Assembly: GCA_965197795.1 (NCBI GenBank)
Contig: OZ240228.1
Location: 2,046,001 to 2,110,000 of the forward strand
Direction: 5' to 3'
Length of the DNA stretch: 64,000 nucleotides
DNA from: WHTK01 sp965197795
Lineage (GTDB): Bacteria; Chloroflexota; Dehalococcoidia; DSTF01; WHTK01
Below are positions 17,457 through 25,815 of this stretch, piece by piece; position 1 is the stretch's first letter, and each line of letters starts with the position of its first letter. The notes beneath the pieces were generated by a model. The model saw only the letters and a list, made by a program, of their open reading frames with translations. It did not search any database and was not told where the DNA came from. A program made the translations under genes and the position numbers.

Positions 17457-19076
17457 CTACGAGACATCGCTGCGGAAGATGATGCTGTGCTGCCAGGCAT
17501 CCAGCGCCTCGGGGAAGTCGGTGCGGTAGTGCGCACCACGGCTCTCCTGGCGCAGCAACGCGGCCTCGGTGACGATGCGCGCCGTGAGCAGCAGGTTGGC
17601 CAGCTCATGTGACGGACGATCAGTCGGCGGCGGCGCCGAGCGATACCACATCGTCAGCGTCAACGCCGCCTCAGCCAGCCCTAGGCCGTCGCGCACGATG
17701 CCGACCTTGTCCCACATCAGCTCCTGCAGGCCGGCCAGGCTGAGCCCGGTCTCGGCAAACGGCAGCGCCCGAGCCGGCGCGCCGATGCGGGTCGGGACGT
17801 CGCCGCCGGCCCGATAGACGCCCGTCTTGCGCGCCTCATCGCCGGGTCCGTCGGGCAGCCGTACTGCTCCACCGTAGGGCTCGACCGGCGCGCGATCCGG
17901 GTCCAACGTGCGATCCACGAAACGCTGGGCAAACACGACCGTCTCTAACAGGGAATTGCTGGCCAGCCGGTTGGCGCCGTGCACGCCGGTGCGGGCCGCC
18001 TCACCCGCGGCGTAAAGGTTACGGATGTTCGTCTCGCCCCAGGTGTTCGTGCGCACGCCGCCCATCGTATAGTGCGCCGCCGGCGACACAGGAATGCGTT
18101 CCCTGGTGATATCGAGTCCATAGCGGGCGCAGTATTGCATGATCTGAGGAAAGCGCACGGCTACACGCTCGACTGGAAGCTGCGTCGCGTCCAGGTAGAC
18201 ACGGTCGCTCGCGGTGCGCGCCATCTCGCTGACGATGGCGCGAGCCACGATGTCGCGTGGCGCCAGCTCGGCGCGGTCATCGTAGCCGGGCATGAAGCGC
18301 TCGCCGTCGGTGTTGTAGAGCAGCCCGCCCTCGCCGCGCATCGCCTCTGAGATCAGAAAGACGGGAGCGCCAGGCAGGCGCAACGCCGTGGGATGGAACT
18401 GAATGAACTCCATGTCGGCGATCTCAGCTCCCGCCCGGTAGCCGAGCGCAACGCCGTCCGAAGTCGCGATCGGGGGGTTGGTGCTGACTCGGTAGAGCTG
18501 ACCGGAACCGCCCGTCGCCAGCAGCAGGTGGTCGCACCTGAACGCCTCCGTCGTGTTGTTGCGCGCGTCGAGAGCAAGAACGCCCTCGGCCACGCCACCC
18601 TCGACGAAGATGTCCAGCACCTGGCTATGCTCGAGGATCGTGATGTTGGAATGCTGCGCGACCTCGCTGAGCGTCAACTCGATGTGAGCGCCGGTCGAGT
18701 CACCGCCGGCGTGCAGGATACGGCGGCGGCTGTGGGCTCCCTCGTGGCCCAGCTCGACCGCGCCATCCACGCTGTCGAAGGGCACACCGAGGCGTGCCAG
18801 GTCGGCGATGCGGTCCGGGCCGTCCTTCGTCAGGATAGTCGCGGCGGCTTCGTCGACGAGGCCGGCGCCGGCGACCAGCGTGTCCTCCAGGTGCAGGTTC
18901 GGGCTGTCGTCGGACGCGACAGCCGCCGCGATGCCGCCCTGGGCGTATTTCGTGTTCGCCTCGTCGATGCTGCCCTTGGTCAGGACGAGCACGTCACCGT
19001 GCTGCTTCGCCATGAGCGCGGCGTAGAGTCCGGTGATGCCGGAACCGACGATGATGTATTCAAAATGACGCGTCAT
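17457..19076 (-). CDS. nadB: L-aspartate oxidase
   Basis: FAD enzyme oxidising L-aspartate to iminoaspartate, the substrate of NadA. The dinucleotide fold GSGITG is at residues 11-16; NTKYAQGGIAAA, HTMGGVRTN-like (YTMGGVRTN) and NRLASNSLLE are hallmark segments. The 539 residues are in the family range. ATG 19076 is used; the upstream in-frame start at 19103 falls inside the operator. First gene of nadB-DinB-nadC-kinase. The promoter carries a perfect 33-bp palindrome. Confidence 0.96.
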   Translation of the reverse strand: MTRHFEYIIVGSGITGLYAALMAKQHGDVLVLTKGSIDEANTKYAQGGIAAAVASDDSPNLHLEDTLVAGAGLVDEAAATILTKDGPDRIADLARLGVPFDSVDGAVELGHEGAHSRRRILHAGGDSTGAHIELTLSEVAQHSNITILEHSQVLDIFVEGGVAEGVLALDARNNTTEAFRCDHLLLATGGSGQLYRVSTNPPIATSDGVALGYRAGAEIADMEFIQFHPTALRLPGAPVFLISEAMRGEGGLLYNTDGERFMPGYDDRAELAPRDIVARAIVSEMARTASDRVYLDATQLPVERVAVRFPQIMQYCARYGLDITRERIPVSPAAHYTMGGVRTNTWGETNIRNLYAAGEAARTGVHGANRLASNSLLETVVFAQRFVDRTLDPDRAPVEPYGGAVRLPDGPGDEARKTGVYRAGGDVPTRIGAPARALPFAETGLSLAGLQELMWDKVGIVRDGLGLAEAALTLTMWYRSAPPPTDRPSHELANLLLTARIVTEAALLRQESRGAHYRTDFPEALDAWQHSIIFRSDVS

Positions 19077-19087
19077 TGTGTTCCGTT

Positions 19088-19120
19088 GAGGAGTTAGTGT
19101 CATGATGACACTAACTCCTC
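19088..19120 (-). promoter_or_regulatory. NrtR-type operator at nadB
   Basis: Perfect inverted repeat with 15-bp arms, GAGGAGTTAGTGTCA and its complement, around a TGA centre. Its core, GTTAGTGTCA-N3-TGACACTAAC, recurs at nadA. It lies between the -10 box and the nadB start codon, covering the expected transcription start, so binding would repress. NrtR as the binder is inferred from the nrtR gene at 24118-24744. Confidence 0.85.
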
Positions 19121-19123
19121 GTC

Positions 19124-19152
19124 ATCCTACCCGGCCCTGAATGGCCTGTCAA
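19124..19152 (-). promoter_or_regulatory. nadB promoter
   Basis: On the minus strand, TTGACA (19147-19152) and TAGGAT (19124-19129) are separated by 17 bp. The palindromic operator begins four bases downstream of the -10 box. Confidence 0.75.
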
Positions 19153-19181
19153 TCTGAGGTCACGATCCGTAGGATGGACGC

Positions 19182-20144
19182 ATGCCATGGTCTAAACCAG
19201 AAGCGCCACAGATTCGCGCCGCGTTACAACGCTACGCGCCCCGTATCGCCGACGAGCCCATCGAGTTCCTTGGTGAGGGCTGGGCGGTCTGGGTATTTCA
19301 CGCCGGTGACTACGTGCTGCGATTTCCGAAAAGGCCGCGCGAGGCCGCCGAACTCGACGGCAAGCGGCGCCTCGTCGCCGAGTTGAGTCTGAGGCTCTCC
19401 ACGCCCGTTTCGGTGCCGGAAATCTACGCTGAAGATGGGCCCAACGACGCACCGTTTGCCGGCCATCGCTTCTTGCCGGGCGTGTCCCTGATCACGGCGG
19501 CCCAGCTTCTACCGGCATCGGCCCGTTACGGCCCTCCTGAGATCCGGCTGGCTCCTACGTTGGGCCGTGAGATCGGCGTCTTCCTGCGCACTCTGCATTC
19601 CTTCCCGGCCGAACGGGCTATCGAGCTTGGTGCGCCCCTGAAAGACGGACCGGCGCAACGCGCTGACATCACCGAGCTGTATGAAGATGTCATCCGGGAG
19701 GCCTTTCCCTTGATCAGCTGCGAAGCACGAATCTATGCAGAGGAGCGGTTTGAGTCGTTCATCAATGAACCGGCGAACTTCGACTTCGAGCCCCGCCTGA
19801 TTCACCATGACCTGGATCGTCAGAATCTGCTGATCGACCCTGAGACAGGAAGCCTTTCGGGTGTGATCGACTGGGAGGGTGCGCGTGTCGGCAATCCGGC
19901 GATCGACCTCTGGCTACCGCTGGTCGACTTCGCCCAGCTTGGCATCAGCGATCAACTGCAAGAGTGCCTTGACGCATACGGGCCATTTGACCGTGAACGA
20001 GCGCGAGTCCAGGTTGAGTTCACGGACTTCCTCTGGCCCTTCCACGACATTCTCTACGGCCAGTACATCGATGATCGAGAACTGGTCGAAGGTGGCGTCC
20101 GCGACCTCAACGCGTCTCTACCGCCCGGCCTTACTTGCGACTGA
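19182..20144 (+). CDS. Aminoglycoside phosphotransferase-family kinase
   Basis: A 320-residue kinase of the APH/choline-kinase fold. The catalytic loop is H208-x-D210-xxxx-N215 (HHDLDRQN) and the Mg2+ motif is IDWEG with D230. A Gly-rich region near residue 31 (GEGWAVWVFHAG) and lysine/arginine after it bind ATP. These enzymes phosphorylate small molecules; the substrate is not evident and resistance should not be assumed. It is divergent from nadB, with the nadB promoter between them. Confidence 0.75.
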   Translation: MPWSKPEAPQIRAALQRYAPRIADEPIEFLGEGWAVWVFHAGDYVLRFPKRPREAAELDGKRRLVAELSLRLSTPVSVPEIYAEDGPNDAPFAGHRFLPGVSLITAAQLLPASARYGPPEIRLAPTLGREIGVFLRTLHSFPAERAIELGAPLKDGPAQRADITELYEDVIREAFPLISCEARIYAEERFESFINEPANFDFEPRLIHHDLDRQNLLIDPETGSLSGVIDWEGARVGNPAIDLWLPLVDFAQLGISDQLQECLDAYGPFDRERARVQVEFTDFLWPFHDILYGQYIDDRELVEGGVRDLNASLPPGLTCD

Positions 20145-20184
20145 GCAGCTTACGCTCGCCGGCCGATTTCGCTAGGATGCGCGC

Positions 20185-20682
20185 ATGAGTGCAGAAGATA
20201 AGATTCGAGAACTCGGCCTGGACCTCGGCAGCAGCGCCGGCGCGCCGGCGGGCAACTACGTGCCCACGGTGCGTACCGGCAACCTGGTTTTCATTTCGGG
20301 TCAGCTACCCATGCGTCCGGACGGCACCCGCCCGACCGGCAAGCTGGGAGACACCACGACCGTCGATGAGGGTTACGAAGCGGCGCGGCTCTGCGGCGTC
20401 GCGCTGCTGGCGCGTCTGCGCGAAGAAGCCGGCAGCCTGGACAACGTGAAACGAATCGTCAAAGTCGTTGGTTATGTAAATGCTACGCCGGATTTTGTCC
20501 AGCAGCCACAGGTGGTCAACGGCGCGTCCGACCTGCTAGCGCGGGTGTTCGGCGACGCGGGCAAGCACGCGCGGGCCGCGATCGGCGTCAGCAGCCTGCC
20601 TGCCGGCTGTCCGGTCGAGGTTGAGCTGGTCGCCGAGGTCGAGACACCAAGGCCTGCTCGATCGAGGCACCGTTCCACCTGA
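20185..20682 (+). CDS. RidA-family protein (longer form)
   Basis: A 165-residue YjgF/RidA-type trimeric protein. FISGQLP and the substrate-binding arginine in RAAIGVSSLPAGCPVEVE are conserved, the latter characteristic of imine/enamine deaminases that detoxify 2-aminoacrylate. It belongs to the subgroup with longer loops (LGDTTTVDEGYEAARLC). The gene is convergent with a second, shorter RidA gene 35 bp away. The final ten residues are arginine- and serine-rich. Confidence 0.85.
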   Translation: MSAEDKIRELGLDLGSSAGAPAGNYVPTVRTGNLVFISGQLPMRPDGTRPTGKLGDTTTVDEGYEAARLCGVALLARLREEAGSLDNVKRIVKVVGYVNATPDFVQQPQVVNGASDLLARVFGDAGKHARAAIGVSSLPAGCPVEVELVAEVETPRPARSRHRST

Positions 20683-20717
20683 TCGCGCGGCCGAGCTGCC
20701 GCTCATCCCACCGGCTC

Positions 20718-21119
20718 CTAGGACAGGACGGCCGTCGCCTCGATCTCGATCATGTAATCCGGCGTCGCCAGCGATTGCACGCCGACGAGCGTGCTGGCCG
20801 GTGGGTTCTCGGCCGGCAGGTACTTCTGACGCGCGACGCCCAGGATCGCACGGTCGACGGAGGGACGGTAGCTGACGATAAACGTCGTCAGCTTGGTCAC
20901 GTCGGCGAAGGTAGCGCCGACCGAGGCCAGGCAGGTCTTGAGGTTCTCGTAAACCTGCTCGGCCTGCTTCGCGAGGTCGCCGGCGCCGACGACGTTGCCG
21001 TCCTTGTCCACCGATACCTGACCGGCGATGTAGACGATGCGGCTGCCCTGCGCCGTGACGACGTGCGTGTAGTTGGCCGGCTTCGAGATGCCATCGGGGT
21101 TGAGGTAGTTGTGAGCCAT
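20718..21119 (-). CDS. RidA-family protein (shorter form)
   Basis: A 133-residue YjgF/RidA homologue: YIAGQVSVDKDGNVVG, a VYENLKTCLASVGA helix and a C-terminal VEVE-like IEIEATAVLS. The position equivalent to the catalytic arginine of active RidA (Arg before the SLPxGxxVE segment) is not present (here STLVGVQSLATPDYMIEIEA), so enzymatic deaminase activity is doubtful. It faces the other RidA gene tail to tail. Confidence 0.82.
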   Translation of the reverse strand: MAHNYLNPDGISKPANYTHVVTAQGSRIVYIAGQVSVDKDGNVVGAGDLAKQAEQVYENLKTCLASVGATFADVTKLTTFIVSYRPSVDRAILGVARQKYLPAENPPASTLVGVQSLATPDYMIEIEATAVLS

Positions 21120-21438
21120 CGGGTTCTCCCAGGCGGGGCGTTGCGACGGGTTCGTAAGCTTCCTCTACGTTACGTCCGAGGTGTGTGCGCCGCAATGCTG
21201 AACGCACGCTCCAGCGCGACTGATCACCCCGCAACGGGCGTGATCGACGCAAGCCATTGGTCGACATCGCGGCGGCTTCGCAGTCGAATGCGAAACCGAT
21301 CGCCGAATGACGGGTCGGCAAACAACGCCAGGTAAGCGCGGTGACGCCTTGAGAACGACTTTACCGACCAGCCGCTCGTGCCGATCACGGCGATGCGGCG
21401 GCCCAGTCGGGGTGCTCGTTGTCCATTCGTGGTGTGGG
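21120..21438. other. Intergenic region, possible remnant
   Basis: About 319 bp with no convincing gene. On the minus strand a 54-residue frame beginning at GTG (VIGTSGWSVKSFSRRHRAYL...) ends at TGA near 21224, has arginine-rich composition, no ribosome site and no recognised family. It may be a relic or chance frame. Confidence 0.4.
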
Positions 21439-22659
21439 TCAAACGACCGTCAGCATGCGGTCGAGGGCGATCTTGGCGTCGCGCGCCGTCTCTTCGTCGA
21501 GTGAGACGCGGTTGACGACGCGGCCCGCGGCGAGCTCCTCGATCGTCCACGCCAAGTAGGCCGGGTGGATGCGGTACATCGTGCTGCAGGGGCAGACCAC
21601 CGGGTCGAGGCAGAAGACCGTCTTGTCCAGGTTCTCGTGCGCCAGTCGTGAGACGAGGTTGATCTCGGTGCCGATGGCGAACTTGCTGCCGGCCGGCGCC
21701 TCGCCGATCGTCCTGGCGATGAACTCGGTCGAACCGTTGGAGTCGGCCGCCTGCACGACCTCGTAGCGGCACTCGGGGTGCACCACAACGTGGATGTCCG
21801 GATACTTCCCTCGCGCCGCGTTGATCTGGTCGACGGTGAAGCGCTGGTGCACCGAGCAGTGACCCTGCCACAGCAGTATCTTCGAGCGCTCCAGCTCCTC
21901 CAGCGTAGCGCCGCCGAGCGAGCCGTAGGGCTTGTTGTAGTTCCACAGCGTCATCTGGTCCAGCGGGATGCCCATCTTGGCGCCCGTGTTGCGGCCCAGG
22001 TGCTGGTCGGGGAAGAAGAGAACCTTCTCGCCCCGCTGGAAGGCCCACTGCACGACGGCAGCGGCGTTGCTCGAGGTGCAGACGATGCCGCCGTGCTTGC
22101 CGCAGAACGCCTTCAGCGAGGCGGCGGAGTTCATGTAGGTCACCGGCACGACGCGGTCGGCGATGCCCGCTTCCTCAAGCTCCTCCCAGGCGGCGTAAAC
22201 GTCGTCCGGGTCGGCCATGTCGGCCATCGAGCAGCCGGCGGCCATGTTCGGCAGCATCACGGTCTGATGCGGCGCGCTGAGGACGTCGGCGGCCTCGGCC
22301 ATGAAGTGCACGCCACAAAAGACGATGTACTCCGAGTCGGGTTGTCCGGCGGCCCACTGCGCCAGCTTGAAAGAGTCGCCGCGGAAGTCGGCGAACTGGA
22401 TGATGTCCTCGCGCTGGTAGTGGTGCCCCAGCACGACGAGGCGCGAGCCGAGCTTCTCACGCGCGACCGCGACGCGGTCGATCAGCTGCTGCGCGTCGAG
22501 GTCCCAGTAATCGCTCGGGATATCCTGCTGCCAGTACGCGAACGATGGCTCGCTAGAGAGCGGCAGCGTCGTGATGCCTGTATTGGTCTCGCAGGCGATG
22601 CCAGCGAGGCCGTTGTTCGGCTGTGCGAGGGGAAGCATATCGTTGGTCGGAGAGGCCAT
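21439..22659 (-). CDS. nadA: Quinolinate synthase
   Basis: [4Fe-4S] enzyme condensing iminoaspartate with dihydroxyacetone phosphate to quinolinate. Conserved cysteines occur in AAGCSMAD, HPECRYEV and VCPCSTMYRI. VLGHHYQREDI and FCGVHFMAEAADVL are family signatures. About 406 residues, the longer NadA type with an N-terminal extension. ATG 22659 follows AAAGGAGG with six-base spacing. Its promoter holds the second NrtR-type operator. Fe-S supply would come from the SUF genes at 47-54 kb. Confidence 0.97.
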   Translation of the reverse strand: MASPTNDMLPLAQPNNGLAGIACETNTGITTLPLSSEPSFAYWQQDIPSDYWDLDAQQLIDRVAVAREKLGSRLVVLGHHYQREDIIQFADFRGDSFKLAQWAAGQPDSEYIVFCGVHFMAEAADVLSAPHQTVMLPNMAAGCSMADMADPDDVYAAWEELEEAGIADRVVPVTYMNSAASLKAFCGKHGGIVCTSSNAAAVVQWAFQRGEKVLFFPDQHLGRNTGAKMGIPLDQMTLWNYNKPYGSLGGATLEELERSKILLWQGHCSVHQRFTVDQINAARGKYPDIHVVVHPECRYEVVQAADSNGSTEFIARTIGEAPAGSKFAIGTEINLVSRLAHENLDKTVFCLDPVVCPCSTMYRIHPAYLAWTIEELAAGRVVNRVSLDEETARDAKIALDRMLTVV

Positions 22660-22714
22660 TGAGCGCCTCCTTTCGAGCATCTGACGAGAACGTCCATCCA
22701 GCTGTCCTCGACGA

Positions 22715-22737
22715 GTTAGTGTCACGATGACACTAAC
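22715..22737 (-). promoter_or_regulatory. NrtR-type operator at nadA
   Basis: GTTAGTGTCA (22715-22724), three bases CGA, then TGACACTAAC (22728-22737). The core differs from the nadB site only in the central base triplet. It lies 55 bp upstream of the start codon and downstream of the presumed -10 box. Confidence 0.85.
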
Positions 22738-22746
22738 TACCCGCAG

Positions 22747-22777
22747 ATAGTAACACGAGGGCCATGCGACCTGTCAA
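22747..22777 (-). promoter_or_regulatory. Putative nadA promoter
   Basis: On the minus strand, TTGACA at 22772-22777 and TACTAT at 22747-22752, spacer 19 bp. The spacer is longer than ideal; TTACTA one base earlier gives 18. The arrangement of promoter followed by operator matches nadB. The remaining DNA to 22961 shows no convincing gene. Confidence 0.5.
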
Positions 22778-22961
22778 GGAACTTTATGGCCGTGTGACGC
22801 CCCGTGCGTTGTCTCGAGGAAATGGGCGCCAATGTGCTCGAGGCGGCGGCATACAGGCGGGCTCTAGCCGCAACATCGCGGCACCACGTAGTCGATCAGG
22901 ACTACGGAGATCGCTGGCGCCTCTTTGCCGAGCACCCGAAGCGCTCGAACGCCATCCGGGA

Positions 22962-23402
22962 CTACGCCGGTATCACGGCTAACAAGAGAATCAAGAATGC
23001 AAGCGGACCTCCAAGCAACAAAATCGTGAACGCGCCAGATTCCGCCCACGTTGAATAGATCGGGTCTTCGACCTTCAGCTTCTCGCCACCCCAAGCTGCC
23101 CAGACTTCTTCAGCAGCCATCCAAGGCGACTCGGCTAGTTCTGACTTCGCAGAAGCGTCAACGTCAAGTGAGTTAGTTAGGAAAGTTTTGAACTCAGCTA
23201 AATGCTCGCGTTTCCAGAGCTGAAGGCGAATGAACTCCACGACCCCCATGACGCCTACACCTGCAAGGAATACGGAGCCCAAGGACCCTGTTACTCCTGC
23301 TGCAACCAGTAAGGATAAGCCTAACGTATCTGGAAGACCGTCTAGAACAGACTGGCTTTCTCTATCCTCAAGAAGCACGAGCTCCTCTTGTTCCACTCTC
23401 AA
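22962..23402 (-). CDS. Hypothetical membrane protein
   Basis: A 146-residue product with hydrophobic spans at about 25-55 and 122-144 and a charged central segment. TTG at 23402 is the likely start. No family was recognised. It is the last of three closely packed minus-strand reading frames (23929 down to 22962) in a patch with visibly lower GC than the surroundings. They may form one small operon of membrane-associated proteins, or the pieces of a frame-shifted larger gene. Confidence 0.45.
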   Translation of the reverse strand: MRVEQEELVLLEDRESQSVLDGLPDTLGLSLLVAAGVTGSLGSVFLAGVGVMGVVEFIRLQLWKREHLAEFKTFLTNSLDVDASAKSELAESPWMAAEEVWAAWGGEKLKVEDPIYSTWAESGAFTILLLGGPLAFLILLLAVIPA

Positions 23403-23423
23403 TTCTCCGTCGATGATCGGTCT

Positions 23424-23768
23424 TCAAGAAGCTTCGAATGACGGAGAAAAGTGGAGCACCTCAAGTGAGTCAACATAAAAGGCGGCCACTAGCGACTCCC
23501 CTTCTCGCCATTGGCCAAATGCTAACTCGAAACTGTTACCAGTTGATGAGATAGAGACGTTGAGATCTTGTGAGACTTGCTCCTCCTCGAAGTTCAAGAT
23601 TCGAATCCCTTCCTGAAATTCGAAGGTTAGAGCGTCACCCAAGATCTGCGATTGCAGTCCACTCCCGACCAACGTCGTGCTCCCAGCGTTTATGAATCTA
23701 GATCTTACCTTCCAAAGGTGTTCACCTTCCTGTCCCTCAAACTCGAACTGGCCATTAAGACTCACCAC
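23424..23768 (-). CDS. Hypothetical protein, beta-rich exported segment
   Basis: A 114-residue frame with GTG at 23768. The composition (alternating hydrophobic and polar residues, few Lys) suggests a beta-sandwich, such as an extracellular domain. It has no signal of its own, but the frame immediately upstream encodes an N-terminal membrane anchor and overlaps it by a few bases. A single-base shift would join the two into one anchored protein. No family recognised. Confidence 0.4.
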   Translation of the reverse strand: MVSLNGQFEFEGQEGEHLWKVRSRFINAGSTTLVGSGLQSQILGDALTFEFQEGIRILNFEEEQVSQDLNVSISSTGNSFELAFGQWREGESLVAAFYVDSLEVLHFSPSFEAS

Positions 23769-23929
23769 GGGGGCAGCTCAGTCAGTTCATCGGTGGAAAG
23801 AATCTGGGCGAGAACTACTTGACTACTTTCGCCTCTTCCTCCGTCCAGAACAAAAGTCAAGATGAAGGACAACAACGTGGCTGCCGCCGCCATAAGCCCC
23901 AAATAGGCAGGAATTTCCTTTAGTTTCAT
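23762..23929 (-). CDS. Small membrane-anchor ORF (55 aa)
   Basis: ATG 23929 opens MKLKEIPAYLGLMAAAATLL followed by further hydrophobic residues, a typical signal anchor, then a polar tail ending ELPPW. Its TGA (23762-23764) overlaps the GTG start of the next frame within CCGTGGTGA, which could give translational coupling. The alternative is that an indel has split one gene. No strong ribosome site is visible. Confidence 0.4.
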   Translation of the reverse strand: MKLKEIPAYLGLMAAAATLLSFILTFVLDGGRGESSQVVLAQILSTDELTELPPW

Positions 23930-24117
23930 TTCGACACCATATGGAAAGACATCTGAACCCTCGGCCTGGAGACGGCGGAAACCAAGAACCTAGATCTCAC
24001 CAAATCCACTGGTCAAAGGCACTCAGGAGAGGTGTGCGTAAACGTAGTGCAGGGCTAGCATTGATGTCAATTGAGGCTGGAGCGACATACGTATTTGACC
24101 AATGGTGTCAAGAAGCG

Positions 24118-24744
24118 CTAGAATGCCATGGTCTGGCGCGACGTGAACTCGAACAGCTCCGCCGGCCGGTGGGCTCCGCTGGCGTCGGTGCGCCCCGTCG
24201 GCTGGATCAGGCCCCGCGAGATCATGCGGCGCCGGAAGTTGCGTTTGTCAAAGCTGCGCCCGTAAATCGATTCGTAGACGGCCTGGAGGTCGCGTAGGGT
24301 GAACTCGCGCGGCATCAGGCTGTACGCCACGTTGGTGTACTCGAGCTTGCTGCGCAGCCGAGTCATCGCAGTGTCGATCACGCCGGCGTTGTTGAAGGCC
24401 AGCTCCGGCAGCTCGTCGAGTCCGAACCAGCGCGGCTCCCAGTACGGCTCGTCGCGCAGACGAACTCTCCGCGAGTCGACCAGCGCGAAGTAGGAGACGG
24501 CCACCTGCCCCGTGTCGCCGTCCAGGCCGTCGAAGCTGAAGAGTTGCTCCAGGTAGACGTCGCTGACGCCGCTTTCCTCGCGCAGCTTGCGGGCTGCAGC
24601 GTCGGCCAGCGACTCATTGGCGGCAGGGATGCCGCCGGGCAGCGCCCACATGCCCTGATGCGGCTGACCACTGCGATGGATCAGCAAGACGCGTAAGCGT
24701 CCCTCGCTAACGGTGAGGATGACGACGAGTACGGCAACGCCCAT
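24118..24744 (-). CDS. nrtR: Nudix-related transcriptional regulator NrtR
   Basis: A 208-residue protein: Nudix domain (about 1-135) plus C-terminal winged helix (about 140-208) with EFTLRDLQAVYE and DKRNFRRRM, the DNA-binding end of NrtR proteins. The Nudix box spans G38 to V60 but has Arg52-Lys53 where catalytic enzymes have Arg-Glu, so hydrolysis is probably impaired and the domain senses ADP-ribose or related ligands. NrtR represses NAD synthesis genes in other bacteria. The 23-bp palindromes at nadB and nadA are the obvious targets. The start is ATG 24744; a broken GNAT gene lies 35 bp upstream. No operator was seen at nrtR itself. Confidence 0.85.
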   Translation of the reverse strand: MGVAVLVVILTVSEGRLRVLLIHRSGQPHQGMWALPGGIPAANESLADAAARKLREESGVSDVYLEQLFSFDGLDGDTGQVAVSYFALVDSRRVRLRDEPYWEPRWFGLDELPELAFNNAGVIDTAMTRLRSKLEYTNVAYSLMPREFTLRDLQAVYESIYGRSFDKRNFRRRMISRGLIQPTGRTDASGAHRPAELFEFTSRQTMAF

Positions 24745-24779
24745 GTAAGGATAGTAGCAAAGGCCGCGCCAGCGTTGAG

Positions 24780-25222
24780 TTAAACGAAGTCTTTCGAGTA
24801 GCGGCGCATACCAGCGTCGTACTGGTAACCAACCGACTCCCAAAAGGACGTCGCGTAGCCGTGGTCGCCCTCGACGAGGGCCGTGATGCGGCGGCAGCCC
24901 AGGCCCCGTAACGCACGCGTGCAACCACGCGTGCGCGTCGTTGACCAGACGCTGGGCAATGCCGTGTCGCTGGTAGTCGGGATGCACCGCGAGGCGGCAC
25001 ATGTTGCCGCGCCAGCCGTCGAACGCCACAACCAGGCTGCGGCGAGGCGTCCCTCAACTCCGCGAGGAGAAGCCTGGCCGAAGGACCGTGGGACAGCAAA
25101 GCCGGGATGTCCTGCTGAGCGCTGCGCCGTGACGCCGAATCGTACGCCAGCTGCCACAGCTCCAAAACGGCGTCGACTTCCTCGGGCCTGGCATCCCGGA
25201 CCGATATTCCAGTCAGCCTCAT
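24780..25222 (-). pseudogene. Frame-shifted GNAT acetyltransferase
   Basis: ATG 25222 starts MRLTGISVRDARPEEVDAVL, a GNAT N-terminus. Near 25050 the coding moves to another frame (GTPRRSLVVAFDGWRGNM), giving the acetyl-CoA motif MCRLAVHPDYQRHGIAQRLV. Near 24920 it shifts again to CRRITALVEGDHGYATSFWE and ends YSKDFV at TAA 24780. Two indels thus interrupt an otherwise complete N-acetyltransferase of about 147 residues. It lies between a DinB gene and nrtR on the same strand. Confidence 0.75.
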
Positions 25223-25224
25223 GA

Positions 25225-25683
25225 TTACTTCGAAAGCTGCTTCAGCTGCTCGGCGTGCTCCGTAGAGTGCGTAGCCGCCCCCTGCAGCCAGTCCTCCAGC
25301 GAGAACTCGCCGAACTCGTCGTGATTACCGCTGCGCGACCAGTCCTCGGGAAACGCCAGCGTCAGCAGCTCTACGTTGGACTGCACCGCGGCCTGAAACA
25401 GCGCCAGTGACGCACTGAGTGGTCGGTAGTAGTGCAGCCGCACCGCGAACTGCGCCTCGTCGAAGCCCTGTAGCAGGGGCGCGTCCTGGGCCAGCAGCTG
25501 CCGCAGGCGGTAACCCCGGACCAGCTCGGCGTCCGTCACGTGATGGGCTATCTGCCGCGCCGACCACTCGCCCCGCGGCGCGGGGTCGAGCCCGCTTTCT
25601 GGCATAGCCTCCAGGGCGGCCATGAATGAGGCGCAGCCGTCCTCGTAGCGCTTAATCAGCAGAGCGCGCTCTTCCGGGGTCAT
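25225..25683 (-). CDS. DinB-family protein
   Basis: A 152-residue DinB_2-type four-helix bundle. WSARQIAHHVTDAELV provides the first metal histidine pair and ATHSTEHAEQLKQL the C-terminal HxxxH. The gene stop is three bases before the start of the broken GNAT gene. Function unknown; this fold is commonly found in thiol-dependent transferases. Confidence 0.72.
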   Translation of the reverse strand: MTPEERALLIKRYEDGCASFMAALEAMPESGLDPAPRGEWSARQIAHHVTDAELVRGYRLRQLLAQDAPLLQGFDEAQFAVRLHYYRPLSASLALFQAAVQSNVELLTLAFPEDWSRSGNHDEFGEFSLEDWLQGAATHSTEHAEQLKQLSK

Positions 25684-25727
25684 CAGATCAGTTTACGCGT
25701 TAAGGCCGAGCAAGCGTCTCGGTCCGG

Positions 25728-25785
25728 CATGGTGAGCTTGTCGAACCACGCGGCGCGCAACGTCCGTCGACAGGCTCAGGATGCC
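25728..25785. repeat. Dispersed palindromic repeat (CATGGTGAGCCTGTCGAA family), copy 2
   Basis: CATGGTGAGCTTGTCGAACC matches the element at 13979 with one difference over the first 20 bases; the right end GTCGACAGGCTCAGGATG is the imperfect complement. It lies between two DinB genes. Confidence 0.65.
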
Positions 25786-25815
25786 GTGAGCAGCGCCTCG
25801 GTGGTGGAATATGCG

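Noticed and set aside
21224..22048. Long minus-strand frame overlapping nadA and the gap beyond it
   Set aside because: It runs antisense-frame to nadA in shifted phase, has arginine- and glycine-rich shadow composition, and nadA itself is certain. Only the part past 21438 was kept as a possible relic.
22804..23058. Plus-strand frame upstream of the low-GC patch (MRCLEEMGANVLEAAAYRRA)
   Set aside because: No ribosome site, no recognised family, and it overlaps the minus-strand membrane protein gene; likely chance.
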